Shown piece after piece: positions 23,381 through 35,200 of a stretch of 64,000 nucleotides of DNA. Numbering within the stretch: the first letter of the stretch is position 1; each line of letters begins with the position of its first letter. The DNA comes from Gnomoniopsis sp. IMI 355080 (lineage: Eukaryota > Ascomycota > Sordariomycetes > Diaporthales > Gnomoniaceae): positions 102,647-166,646 of the forward strand of contig JAPEVC010000056.1 of NCBI GenBank assembly GCA_027946555.1. Reading direction: 5' to 3'. The translations under genes and the position numbers were made by a program. Below the pieces are notes generated by a model. It was given only the letters and a program-made list of their open reading frames with translations, searched no databases and was not told the DNA's origin.

Positions 23381-26068
23381 ATGGCGCCATCACATGCCTT
23401 GCTGAGGCTAGCCGTCCGGCCTGCGCATCTGCGACAACATATCGTTGCCCGCCGTTCCGTCTCTTCTCTGGGCCCGCGAATGAATGTTCTGGGGATCGAA
23501 ACCTCTGCAGACGATACCTGCGTGGCCCTAATGTCCTTTGAAAAAAAACCTGGACTGCGCGACTATGCCCACCATTTGGCATCCGAGAGAGTCACCTACG
23601 ACAATAAGAAACACAAAGGCATCCACCCGGTAGAGGCCGTGATGTCCCACACGCAGAACTTGTCGCGTATGGTGACTTCTGTCTTAGCGAAGGCCTCCCA
23701 CGTTACAAAACCGGACTTGATCTGTGTGACTAGAGGACCTGGTATGGGAGGCTGCTTGAGCGTCGGCGTGTCGACAGCGAAAGCACTGTAAGTATTCGAT
23801 TCACCTGCTTCTTTAGCAACCCATAATTTCTGAAATAATTGTAGGTCTGAGGCGTGGAACGTACCCATCGTTGGCGTCCACGTAAGTAGCTGTCAATTCT
23901 TCAGTTGAGATTCTATCCTCCCAGCACAACAGTACCGAGATAACGTACTTGGCTACGAAGTACATTATCCCATCACACGAGTTGCCATACTCGGAGCGCA
24001 TGGAGGTCTTGAAGAACATTGTTCATGAAGGCGGCTTGTGTCAACCTCTATCAACAATGCCTTGTTTAATGCCGCTCGATTGCTAATTTCTGGCAGCATA
24101 TGCAAGCACACGCCCTTACACCCGTCATGGAGACAATGCTTAATACCCATGAGCCAATCGCATATCCATTCCTCACGTTGCTCGTTAGCGGGAAGCACGT
24201 ACGTTAATTTCAATCTAAAGGCAATCATCTTCTTTTGGTCATATCCTGAGACAAGAGCAAGTCTGGATCAGCTACAATGAGAGGCTGGCTTCTGGAGCCT
24301 TTGTCGCCAGTCATTCCCTCTTTGGTCTAATCTGATTTACTGACCTCCACTGGTCCAGACAATGCTAGTTCACACCAAGTCACCAGTTAGCCATCGCATT
24401 CTAGCTCAAACTTCCACCAATGCTCTAGGCGATGCTATGGACAAAGTCGCGCGGGAGCTAGTTTCACCGTCAACGATTGACAAGATTCCCGACAATAAAG
24501 CCATCTGCTACCCAGAACAAATGGAGATGGCGTCGAACTCACTCTTCCCGTATTACTTGCCTACACGATCGCGCAAGGAGGAGCTCAAAATATATCACTC
24601 TGAATACGGCTGGGAGCTTCAGCCTCCCCTTCGAAACACTGTAGAGATGAAGTACGATTTCAATGCGCTTAATTCTACCACCCTGTCTATACTTCGCGCA
24701 AACCCCGAGATGTGTCGGAAAGAGAGGCGGGAACTGGGCTACCATTTTATGCGTCTCGCTTTCGAGCATCTGATGAGCAGGGTCATCATAGCCCTCAGCA
24801 CGGACAAGGATCTTTTACGGGACCCTCCGAAGGACTTCATCCTGTCTGGTGGCGTAGGACGCAACCGTCTCCTAAGAACGGTGGTCGAGAAGACACTTGA
24901 GGCGCGTGGATTCAGCGACATCAAGCTCAGGGTCCCACAATCCTGGTTGTGTACTGATAACGCACTTATGATCGCACACGCGGGTTGGAAGATGTACACA
25001 GATGGTTGGGAGACAGACACTACCTTCTGCCCCGCTGTCCAGTGGTCCATCGAGGAGATTTTGTCCGGCGTCGACTGCTGGCGCAGGCGTCCCGGTTTCC
25101 CGCCTATCACAGCAGAGGATGCACAGGGACCGAAGCCAGAAAAAATTGAAGGAGCTCCGCAATTTTCCCCAGAGACAATCATTGAAAAGACGGTCGAATT
25201 AGCAAGCGAGGATTCAAAAGTATTTGACCTAACTTCGAAAACCTTGGAAAAGACTTCCGTCGACAAAGCTTTCAAGGGCCCAGGCGGGGAAGTTGACGAA
25301 GACAATCTCCAGCTCGAGCGGATTTTAAGACAAGCAGAGTCGTTACTGGATAAATTGGGGTTCGGCTCTCAACATACGCCCACTCCCAAGAACGAACATT
25401 CGGGCCCGGGAGCCCAAGACATTCGCACCTCAACGGCTCCAAGCAGCGCCCCAGTACAAACCTCCATGTCCCCTCCAGCTGATTATAGGAAGCCCACCAC
25501 CCGCGAGAATCCCTTACAACGTGGAGAGGCTGCAGACGACCATGTCGATGCAAAAGTTGGCGATAGAACTACCCCTTCAGCTAATTATAAGGAGCCCATT
25601 AGCCGTGAGAACCCCTCACGACTTGGACAGGCTGCAGACAGGCATGTCGATGCAAAAGTTAGCGATAACAATACCTCTTCAGCTGATCACAAGAAGCCCG
25701 TCAGCCGTGAGAGCCCCTCACGACGTGGACAGGCCGCAGACGGCCATGTCGATGCAAAGATTAGCGATAAGAATCCCAGCGGAGAGAAACCACGACGAGA
25801 CCGGGAACAGTCCGCTTCGGCGAAGGCTCTCACAGCTTCTAGACTGAGGGGTTTGCCCCTTCGCCTGCGGCTGCAAGCCCGATCCCAGGCAGCGTTTGAA
25901 GCACGTGTCAGCGAAGAATGGCCGCCTATGCCACCCCCGAAAAAGAGGCATGATCTCAAGATTTCCTATCTGGGATTTGCGGATGAACCCGCGCCTCCTG
26001 CACGGTCTTCGGCTCCTACCTTCCTGGGCAGGATGGCAGGCATGTTTGGGCTGGGGCGGAAGTATTGA
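23381..26068 (+). CDS. QRI7: Mitochondrial tRNA t6A threonylcarbamoyltransferase (Kae1/TsaD family) with long C-terminal extension
   Basis: Four exons: 23381-23787, 23845-23881 (37 nt), 24097-24198 and 24359-26068, giving 751 residues. An Arg-rich presequence (about 1-33) precedes VLGIETSADDT; the metal-binding HMQAH (about 149-153), FILSGGVGRN and CTDNALMIA follow, so the Kae1/Qri7 fold is complete to about residue 428. Qri7 makes N6-threonylcarbamoyladenosine on ANN-decoding tRNAs in mitochondria. Two oddities: the usual SGGHT loop reads SGKHT across an exon junction, and about 320 extra residues follow the enzyme. The extension contains three tandem 34-residue repeats (DNA 25478-25783) and a Pro/Arg-rich tail ending FLGRMAGMFGLGRKY. 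The normal family length is near 400-450. Confidence 0.9.
25478..25783 (+). repeat. Three tandem 102-bp coding repeats in QRI7 extension
   Basis: Three adjacent 34-residue units begin A-D/N-Y/H, contain KP/EP, REN/ESP and GQ/EAAD, then HVDAK-V/I. They are in frame with no indels. DNA similarity between units is obvious by eye, with the second and third closest, suggesting stepwise duplication. Confidence 0.88.
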
Positions 26069-26555
26069 GAAGGCATACACGAGGTAGGCTGTAAAATGCT
26101 TTGTGTGGTGAGAACGGAGGGGATATGCAAAATGGAATGTATTTGTAATAGACTTGGTATTGTACCAGGTGGCATCGTCGCATCGGCGTGAATAGATTCG
26201 TCTAGCCAGCATAGCGTGGAGCAGAATTGGTTTCACGATCGCATCTCAACGACCCCAGCAACCTACATTGCATTGAACAGAGGGGCCAAATTCTGATCAC
26301 CTCGAACCTGTCGGTCACCCTCACAGGATACCTCAATCCCCAGCAGTATGTGGAAAAGGACGCGATGCATTTGTGAAATCTCATACTGTACAGATACAGG
26401 GCAGCTCACGCATCTTTCAGCGACCACACCATGATTCAAAAGCGTGAGCTGCCTCCCCAGACGAAGCAAGGTCCAAGTCTGGGACCACTGCCGTATTCTA
26501 TCACCGGCACATCCGCCCTATGCCCAAGACATGCATGCGTACCCTCGCAGTCCGT
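26069..26555. other. Intergenic region between convergent QRI7 and PRE2
   Basis: This 487-bp gap holds two 3' UTRs. No gene, repeat or RNA structure recognised. Confidence 0.5.
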
Positions 26556-27515
26556 CTAATCCAGGTTACTCGTAACATTCGTGAACTCGCCCTTATCGAG
26601 CTTCGTCTTCCAGAAGATGGGGTTGGTGTCGCTGAATCCGTGCCGAACCCAGCCCTCCTCCTTGACGTGATACAGGTTGATGAAACCACCACTGTACGCA
26701 TCACGGTGTGTAGCAGCCAGGATACTCCGGCTACCAAGCTCAAGCGCTTGCTCGTCTGTCAGGTCATAGTTGTACTCGGCATCCAATACACCATAGGCAA
26801 ACGTCTGACCGGAGCCCACACAGAACAGGTTGCCCGCCAGCCGCGTGCCGTCTGAATCGATGTAATAGAGCGCGGGGCCCTCCTCCTTTGTGACTCCCGC
26901 GCACATGGTGCCCATTGACAGACCCATGCCCTTGTACTGGTAAACCAGGTTGGCGAGGATCTTGGATGCGGCGGCGACGCTGATGCGCCGCTTGTGTCGC
27001 AGCTCGTGCAGCCTGCACTGCATACCCAGCCACGCCAGCCAGTACTGACAGTCAGCGGCACCGCCAGCCATCGTACCCAGCAGCTGGCTGTTGATCTCGA
27101 TCACCTTCTTGACTGTCTGCGATGCGATCCAGTTGCCGGCGGTGGCGCGGGAGTCTGTCGCGACGATGATGCCACCCTGGAAGCGGAAGGCGAGAGTGGT
27201 GGTTCCGTGTGCGATCTTGATAGGGCATTGAGGGTTGGAGCGATCGTCGGATACAGCACGGAGCCAGGACGAGGGCTGCAGTAGGAGGAGTCAGTGGTTG
27301 TCCATTTGGCCGAGGTTTTGGAACGGGCTAGTCGAGGAAACGAAGCTGGTCAATGGCCTTTGGGGGGCAGGGTGGCTTACCTGAGCTACTGGAGGCATGG
27401 CAAACTTTAGAGATGGGGCAGCCACGGCCTCACTGAATTCGTACTCGTCTTGATCATTCAGAGCCTCGTTTTGGGCGTAGGTAGGCCGGCTGTATCTTGC
27501 GACGAGGGTATCCAT
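26556..27515 (-). CDS. PRE2: 20S proteasome beta-5 subunit (chymotrypsin-like)
   Basis: Two exons, 27515-27381 and 27275-26556 (105-nt intron), give 284 residues. The propeptide runs to Gly69; autolysis before Thr70 (HG|TTTLAF) would leave a mature subunit of 215 residues with Thr70 as nucleophile. The catalytic Asp and Arg (ATDSRATAG) and Lys (QTVKKVIE) are in place, as is GSGQTFAYGVLD. This is the beta-5 active subunit, cutting after hydrophobic residues. The gene is divergent from YOS1 (438 bp between start codons) and convergent with QRI7. Another proteasome subunit, RPN13, lies about 10 kb to the right. The start ATG at 27515 fits family N-termini. Confidence 0.95.
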
Positions 27516-27953
27516 TGTGACGTCGTTTGTGTGTTAGTTGTACCGTCTCAAGGGTGTAATGGTGGTTTCTGAACCAAGGACAAGAGATGGAGAGGCCGAA
27601 GAGTACGCCTTGAATATTGAGGCCGGCGATATGAGAGGCAGGGTCGTTGAGAATATGGATGGTTGATGGCGAGGGTTGAGGTGGTTTGCTTGAGTCTCGA
27701 TGAACGCAAGCTCAGGCAGCTGCAGCACGCGTTGCTCCTGCCGGACGGGTAAGCTGGGCTTGGCTGGGTCACTGAGGCAGGGAACCCCTGCAGACATGAC
27801 AAGCGGCCGATCTTCACAAGGGCAGGCGCGGCCTAGACAACGAACAGGTGTGCTTACCTTGCGACAACTTATTATACCACAGACAATTCCATTTACCGAC
27901 TTGAAAAGGACCACGCAGATCAACGGCTGTAAAGGCCACAGACAGCAGACAAG
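27516..27953. promoter_or_regulatory. Bidirectional promoter region of PRE2 and YOS1
   Basis: This 438-bp gap lies between two divergent start codons. A TGACGTCG word, one base off the CRE/ATF consensus, lies immediately next to the PRE2 ATG (27517-27524). A copy of yeast PACE (GGTGGCAAA) was looked for and not seen. Confidence 0.5.
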
Positions 27954-28484
27954 ATGTTTCTCTTCGGAAATCTGCTCTACAGTACGAGCCTCTCCCCAGT
28001 TCCACACCCTTCCAGCAAGCAGTACAGCACCCTCGAGCAGAAGAGCTAACATGATGTCCCAGCAATAATCCTCGTCATAAACGCCATCGCCATCCTTTCC
28101 GAAGACCGGTTCCTCGCGCGTAGTACGTGTGACCTCTTCCTTGTCCTCCTTTCCGAAGCCAACGCGCCGAACAATGGCTGGGCTAACAAAATTGGGCGAT
28201 CATAGTCGGCTTCTCCAAGACTTCCTACGATCCAGCTTTCGGTCAAGGAGCCGACCAGAGCGTCAAGGGGAAGATAATCAATCTAGTCGCGAGCATTCGG
28301 GTGATCATGAGAGGTATGTCTCCTCGTTCGCCCTCCTCGCTGGGCCTCTTTGGGACGTGTGCCATGGCACAGCAACATCTAGGAAGCCTATACGAGCGTA
28401 CCCCGGGGCTAATTCTTGACCCACGCAGTACCATTGATTGTTTTCAACACTCTGATAATAATCTACGAGCTTATACTCGGTTAG
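27954..28484 (+). CDS. YOS1: YOS1-like ER-to-Golgi transport membrane protein
   Basis: Four very small exons, 27954-27981 (28 nt), 28063-28122 (60), 28206-28313 (108) and 28429-28484 (56), join with matching phases to 83 residues. The product starts MFLFGNLLYTIILVINAIAI, continues LSEDRFLARIGF and KGKIINLVASIRVIMRVPL, and ends VFNTLIIIYELILG. This is the full-length Yos1/IER3IP1 family (about 80-90 residues) with two membrane segments at about 5-22 and 63-82. Yos1 acts with Yip1-Yif1 in COPII vesicle transport. Because no exon exceeds 36 codons, simple ORF calling would miss it. Introns of 81, 83 and 115 nt make up more than half of the gene. Confidence 0.93.
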
Positions 28485-29483
28485 AAGGTGGTGAAGCCAG
28501 GAACGGTGCGGCGACGATACCGCTCTACACTCTACACGGACTAAGGGCTGGCCAAGGGGAAGAAGCGTTTACACTATAGACGCGGAACGTCGTAGAACCG
28601 ACTCTTGTGGCGGGCGCTCCACGCGATGAGCTGCGTCAAGGCGGAGAAACTGTATAACAATTACTGAAAGCATTCCCTTTGCCTATGAAAGGTTTTGCAA
28701 AAGCGAGTCCCCATGAAAAGACAACGTATATACCCACTTTCAGCCATTTGGACCTTGACTCCGGCTGAATGACATATCTTGGAATGGCGGTCGAACAGGA
28801 GATTATATTTAGAACTCAAATGTTTTCGAAGGGGCTCGCGCCAATTCGTCCGCGAACCTCTTCCAACAACCTGAAAAAAGAGACGCAGCCAGATGCTACT
28901 AGCTTGCCAATAGTTGGGTGGGACAAGGACACAGCGAGGCAACTTAGGCTTGTCGGAAAATTGGGGCTCATACGTATGGTGACTCTCCTCGATGGACCAG
29001 TCGTATGTTTATTCGAAATGGATCAATTCCCTGCCATCTCCATCGCTCGACGATTTTTTTATGTACACCCGTATATAGAAATCTCCATGTTATCAGTGGC
29101 CAAGCGCACATACAAGGACCACCATGACCGAGTGCCAAAGCTTCATAAAAAATTCGCTTTCTTCCTGTAATCCAAATCCGGTGACTAACGGGAACAACCG
29201 CTCGAATTCCATCGAGAAAACAACGCAGATGCCCCGCCGTTGAAATGCCATACTATCAACCAATTCGGTCATGAAGCAAAAGCTCAGTTGTGAATCAGCC
29301 AACACGGCGTCCTCTGTGTTGATGTTTTTGGGCCTTCCCAACGCGAGACTGACTCTTATGTGGTATCCAGGAGCAAACAAAATGGAACCCAGCCAAAACG
29401 ACGCCCAATCCAACGCCGCCGCCAGCTGATCTGCTAGCCCAGTGAATCGATAGTTTTGAAGACCACCCAAAATAACCTGCTGT
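28485..29483. other. Intergenic region between convergent YOS1 and creB
   Basis: About 1 kb holding two 3' ends. A 133-codon frame at 28769-29170 has no family resemblance and AT-rich, unbiased codons. I see no gene in it. Confidence 0.45.
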
Positions 29484-32208
29484 CTAGGGAAACATAATGC
29501 TCCTTTTCCTGCCCACACTAAAGCTGAATCGCTCCTTTAATCCATGCTTGGCATCGGCCTTCTCGGGCGGCGGCCCATCCGCGTTGGAGGAGGTACGCGC
29601 GCCCTCACTGCCATTGAAATCGGCGGTGCCAGAAGTCATTGCCGATTCGGAAGGTTCGCTCTCGGGCTTGTGTAGTGATGGGGCATTACCATTTTCTTGG
29701 ATTGGTCCCCGATCCTCTTCCACTGACTTCTCCGGCTTCTCCTTCTCTTCTCTTTTGTGCTTGTCCTTGGAGAACAAGCCACCCATACTCAAAGACTTCC
29801 GGCTCAACGACTTGCTCCCTCTGTGTGCGCGATTCATGAGCGGGTTTGAGCTACCTTGAGTCGACGGGCTGGATGGTAGTGCGTCCGGCATGAGGCCAAT
29901 GCTCTTCTTGCGTATCTTCTCGCCACCAGCCGCCATGGCTTTGCTCTCAGCAATTGCTAATGCCAACTCTTCCTGGTTCTTCTTGCGAGCCTCCTGTAGT
30001 TGTTTTACGTTTTCTTTGCGCCGCTTCTCGTCCTCTTTCAGCTGTTCCTTCTCGGCGACCTTGCGGGCCTTCTCTGCAGCTTTTTGTTCCTTCTTGTCCA
30101 GCTTTTTCGCTTCCTTCGCCAGCTTGGGAGAAAGCGGCGGTACTTCATTCTTCAGGGCGGTGACTGGTGTGAATGGTGTTGCTGACGGAGGTGCTGCGTT
30201 GAGGGGATATGTCTTGATGGGTTCGGGTAAATTCTTAGGGATCGGTGGAACCGGTGGTGTGTCCAGCGTTCCCGGAAGCAATCCAGGCGCAGTCTCCGCG
30301 TGATCTAGGACGGCGAAATTGTCCTGGTCCTCCTTATCCTCTACTGGCGAAGTGGGTGTCGTAATTTGCCTTGTTAGGGGTGACTTGGTCTCTCCATTGG
30401 TCTTAACACGCTCCAAAGCCAGATCCGCCTTTTCGCGCTCTATCCTGACTTCCTCAAGGCCTTCTGCTTCCTGTTCGGCCATCATTTTCTCGTGTGTGGT
30501 TTCTTGGTAAAACAAGACATAGGCACAAGCCATGCCTGGCTTGTCACCAAAGAAGTTCCGCACAAAATGCTTGTCGACTGGTTCCACCATCTCATCATCG
30601 AATAGAAGCCAGCCCCTGTCTGGCGTCTTAATAACCGAGACGTAATGTCCGTGGTAGGCATTGCCGCCGATATGCACAACCACCGCGTACAACTCGTAAA
30701 GGCGATCAGGATCGTCCGCGTCATCCGTCGTATTGAACATTCGCAAGTGGTATGGATATACGACCCGGTGAAAGAGCTTCTGTAACCTGGTAAAATCTTC
30801 CGTGTACTTGAACCGCTTCAAGTGCAGGGCCATGACTTTGGGCAGCTTCTTGATCTTCATACGCTTTTCAGCTTCTTGCAAGCCGCCGCACTGGTCGCAG
30901 TGGAACTTGTTTCTCTCACAGAGCATCTCCTCATCCGAGAATTTACGAAGACATGAGGTGACGGATGAGTGCTCCTCCAGATCGATCGAAAGGTCCAAGA
31001 ATGTTTCGTCTCTTTGTGAGGCAGTCTCACACGCCAGGCACTTCGTTTCCGATGTCAAAACACCTTCAAATATGTCGTGTACCCAACCTGTGCCAGGTGA
31101 TATGGCACCTGTGGCTTGTTGAGCCTTCATCAACGCAGCCGACGCGCCCAAAGCATTGTCCATAGACTGCGATAATCCGTTTGTGAGCCTGGGAGCTTCA
31201 AGCTCCTGAAGTCTTCTTGCGCTAGTCTCAACGTTGGATATCACATCGTTCAACACCAGGCCGTAAAATTCGTGTGCATCCTGGTGATTCTGGTTCCGAA
31301 ACATTTCGTTGTCGCGCTTGAAAATTTCGAGGAAGCGCTGTGGGCTCAGAACACCTGTCCGAGTTCTGCTCTCAATCAATGCAGTGAAAATGTCCTTCAG
31401 ACCCGTAAACGTACATTCGTCCATGCCGTATAGCCCACTGTTTTCGACGCCGAGTTCTAATACCGGTCCCTTGATCATAGCCTGTTTCTTCTTGTATTCC
31501 GGGGAATCTGGCTTGTCTTCGGGTCGCTGTTGTCCCGGTGATAATTGACCTGCGTTGAGCTGTTGTCTTTGTTTCATGGCCTGGCTCGTCGTCAAGGGCT
31601 TTTGCTTTGTCGCTGAAGGATTCGCAGTTCCGTTCATAGGCGGCCTGATTGTAACGTGAACCTTCCTTCTGTCTTCATTTGGTGTATCTGTCGGTGACAA
31701 TGGTGGATAGTTGACAACATTATTTCGAAATGTCTCGCAGTAGTAGAGTGCTTGTACTATTGAATTACAGTAGCTGTTCCACAGTTAGCGCACAGAGCTC
31801 TTGGACAATCTTTCGGAGCAATCTTTGTACCATGTGTTGCCAAACTGCAGGATACACAGTTAGTATCTATGTCCATATATAGGGCTGCCGTGTGTGCGAC
31901 GTACATTCTCGAGTCCAAAAAACTTGTCAGTGCCGTCTTTCCGTACAGGTCCCGCATTCTGCAGCATCTTTTCCAAAGGAGTTACTTCTACCGGCGGCTC
32001 GTCCTTCTTCGCTTTTACTGTAGGGTCTTTTGTCGCCGTCGGACCGCCCTGACATTCCTAATCAGCGATGCTCTTCACAGAAATCCCGCGCAGAGAGGCG
32101 TCATCCCAGCTCTGACGAGACCGCGGCGCCAAGCGGTCTGGTCGGGGTGAGCCGTTGCACTCGACTTACAGTACTGGCGCTCCGCAGCTTCTTCATGAAC
32201 CCAGACAT
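29484..32208 (-). CDS. creB: Ubiquitin carboxyl-terminal hydrolase, CreB/USP12-46/Ubp9 type
   Basis: Four exons: 32208-32170, 32048-31905, 31844-31831 (a 14-nt microexon) and 31773-29484, giving 828 residues. The Cys box GLENFGNTCYCNS forms only when the microexon is included; catalytic Cys66 has its codon split TG|C by the third intron. The His box (YHGHYVSV, His about 442) and acidic partner (LLFDDEMVEP, about 458) are intact, as are zinc-binding CxxC pairs near 311/314 and 358/361. After about residue 490 come Pro-rich sequence and a long charged coiled coil (about 610-690), then a Ser-rich tail. In Aspergillus CreB removes ubiquitin from targets in carbon catabolite repression with the WD protein CreC; yeast counterparts are Ubp9/Ubp13. 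Function by homology. Confidence 0.93.
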
Positions 32209-35200
32209 GGTGTGCTCGCGAGGGGAGCAAGGCTATTGTGGGTGGGAGGGTAGAGGTGGGCGGAAGGGGATGTCGAGCCGGTTATAAACCGGTCGAGCCC
32301 GTAAGATCAGGAAGAGACGCGGGCTCGAGAATCCAACATCCGGAATGCGCGCGACTTTCGGGCGGGCAGCCCCCCAGAAAGAGATGGCTCGTAGGTAGGG
32401 AGTCTGAGGGATTCGGCGCGAGGGCACAAAACCAATTGAAGACAAAGTTTAGCGATTCTCGGTGCGTCTGTGCAAGTCGTGCATCAGCAAAGCAAGGCTC
32501 GGGTATATCGAAAGGTTGGCACGTTTAACCGTACGCAGGTGGGTCGCAATTCTGAATCGTGAGCGGAGGAGCCGGGAGTTGAGGAGAGACGAGACACTGC
32601 TGTGCAGGTAGGCACAACTGAGCTCTTGGCTATGGGATACTTGGAACGGATGCAAAAGGCTGACAGATCAGAGGGTCAGCAGACGCTGGAATGTGGAAAG
32701 GCAGGTATCAAGCGAAGGCGTGGCCGGTTGAAAGTCGAAGTGAGATGCAGTTGGGCAAGGCGAGGCGAGGGAATATGCGCGACAGCGGTACGGATTACGG
32801 TAGTACTGCACTAGGCATGCGGGCAAGTAGAGGATCTCGAGTCCTCGCCAAGTGCTGCACGTCCGGGGCAGTTTGCCTAATTCCCCATGGAACAAGTGGG
32901 ACAGGTTCCTAGGTCTGAGCGCAGTAGCCGCTTGGGACCTAGCGGGTACTGTGCGAAGCGGGTACACAGTTCGAACTTGTACCGAGTTGGGCATAGTACT
33001 ATGTAAGTAACCTAGATACTGGTGTACCGCTAGGTATGTACCGGAATAGACAGTCGAGTCTCCCCTCCAGGTGAGATGAAGGTTCAATGTCGGGTCTCTT
33101 ACTCAACCTGCGTTCCCGACGAACCTTTGCGTCAGGGCCAGCGACAGCCGGATGGGAGGGCGTATCAAAGAACGTGCTTTCAACATCCGGCGGCTCTCGT
33201 TAAACTCTAATTTGCCAATGAAAGGGCCTGAGGGGGATCGTCTGGCTTGAGGGATGCCAAGTCGTTGCACCCCATCGGGCTACCTTGACCGGTCCTGTGT
33301 GACGGAGACTATAGTAAAGTCGGTAGTGTCAACGTCTCTACCTGGCTGTATAGGTACTACATTGTTAGCCACTCTATGCCTAAGGACAAGACAGTATATC
33401 CCTCAGGTACGAAGGAGGGCCTGTGGTTTAAGTCTGCAAGGAGATCCATCCTTGTAACGCTGGAAGATGGAATGCAGCATTCCGTCTTACGTGCTTCTCT
33501 GTTCCAACACAATCACATCCTAAAAAAGAGAAAAGTATATCTCGCACCTACTCAACTTTGGTTATTCAAGGTCAGCACTTGTACGAGGCCGTCGTCCAAC
33601 AGAAGCACATAACCCAGTAGGGTTACATAGCCCATCACTGGCTCTCTTCTGGCCACCCACCCGTGGACACCGCTGGCCACAGAGCTGGGTCCAATGAACA
33701 TGCGGAATTTTGGGGCACAGTGCGTAGAAGGGTTGAAAGGTTTTTGGGGCGTGTGTGACACGACCCCCGGCCACTCACCACATGGCTTGTACCAGGTTTT
33801 CGAGACTGGTGAGAGGGGGCCTTTTCTTCAACGATCAAATGGGCATCAGATCCCACGTAGACTCGGGACGATTAACTTTCAGGGACGATACACGGCTGAT
33901 GGCGACATATCATTGCTGCCCCTTCTGTCGCGGCATGACCTCACCTTCTTGGCTGCCATTGAACCGAGCCAAATCAACCCAACTTGCGACACCTAAAATA
34001 CATCCGAGCGGTACTTCGGTAGGCTTGGGTCTGCTACCTGTGGTAGTGGTTACTATGTACTCCGCGTTTGGGAGGCCAGGTTGTGTCTGCTTGTTCCCAT
34101 CCTGTCGGGACATCCTGTCGGGTCTGCCGAATCGCCTGACTGCTGAGGACAAGCGTTACATTGATCCATTCTATCGTCACATACCCATACTTGCTTTGTA
34201 CAAGTACACACGCACATTCTCCATCTCGAATCTCGATAAAATGACCCACGCTGGTCTGCTCATTCCTTCCTTATCCACCTTGATCTCGTCTTATTTCGAA
34301 GCTATACTTTACCGTGACACACCGTCGACGGGTTAAGCAAGGCCAGATTAGGGTGAATCATCTCCGGCGCCCAGGAGTGAAACCCGAAGACGTTGCCAAC
34401 GTGCAGCGAGCGGTCCTACTGCCTTCTTTCAACCACTATCTCTAGTGGGAAGCAACACGAAGTCTGTTCCCTGCAATATGTGGGGTAGGCGACAGAGAAC
34501 CCTGCGGTCCCGAGCCGACGGATCCAATTTCGTTCAATATAATTATTGATTATTACGCCAACTTGATCACACTCGTCCATCCGTCCGTTACCAACAAATA
34601 TGCAGCCTGCTCGAAGGAACCAATCCGCCAGCACCCGTTCTATTTTCGTTGCAAGCAGAACGGGCACGCGCGAACCCTTCTAGCCGCTTAACCGCGGCGA
34701 CACCTGCAGGCGGCAGATGATCAGCGTCAGGCCCCCAGTTTACGTACACGCAATGCAAGCAGATCACCCACTCCATTCCAGGTGGAAAAGCTGTCGCAAG
34801 TGGCTGCAGCAAGGCCTGTCCGGGGCCCACAAAGCCTTGCTCCGGGTCGCGGGGTCAACCAGTGCTGCCAACAATTGCACCACCACCACCATCATCCTTC
34901 TCGAAGCTTTTGCTGAGGGGGTGCGGACCGCTAGCGAAGCATGCCGCACTAATCGCACACAACGTGTTCTGATCCAACCACTCAAGCTCTAGGTGCGGAG
35001 GCGACCGAAGAAGCACCGGCGGCAATTATGCGGGATGATGCTTGCAGGTGGTGGTGATGATGATGATGATGATGATGATTGCTACTATGTCACTGTGTAC
35101 AATACTGGACTCACACACCTGCACCACCCATATGGTAGGGCTGTGCCTTACAAAGTTGTCTGCTGTGTATCCCTTGTACCGCGCGGGGAATGCCCGCGTT

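Noticed and set aside
33755..34336. 193-codon plus-strand frame
   Set aside because: No recognisable domain or family pattern, and no splice partners; kept only as part of the gap description.
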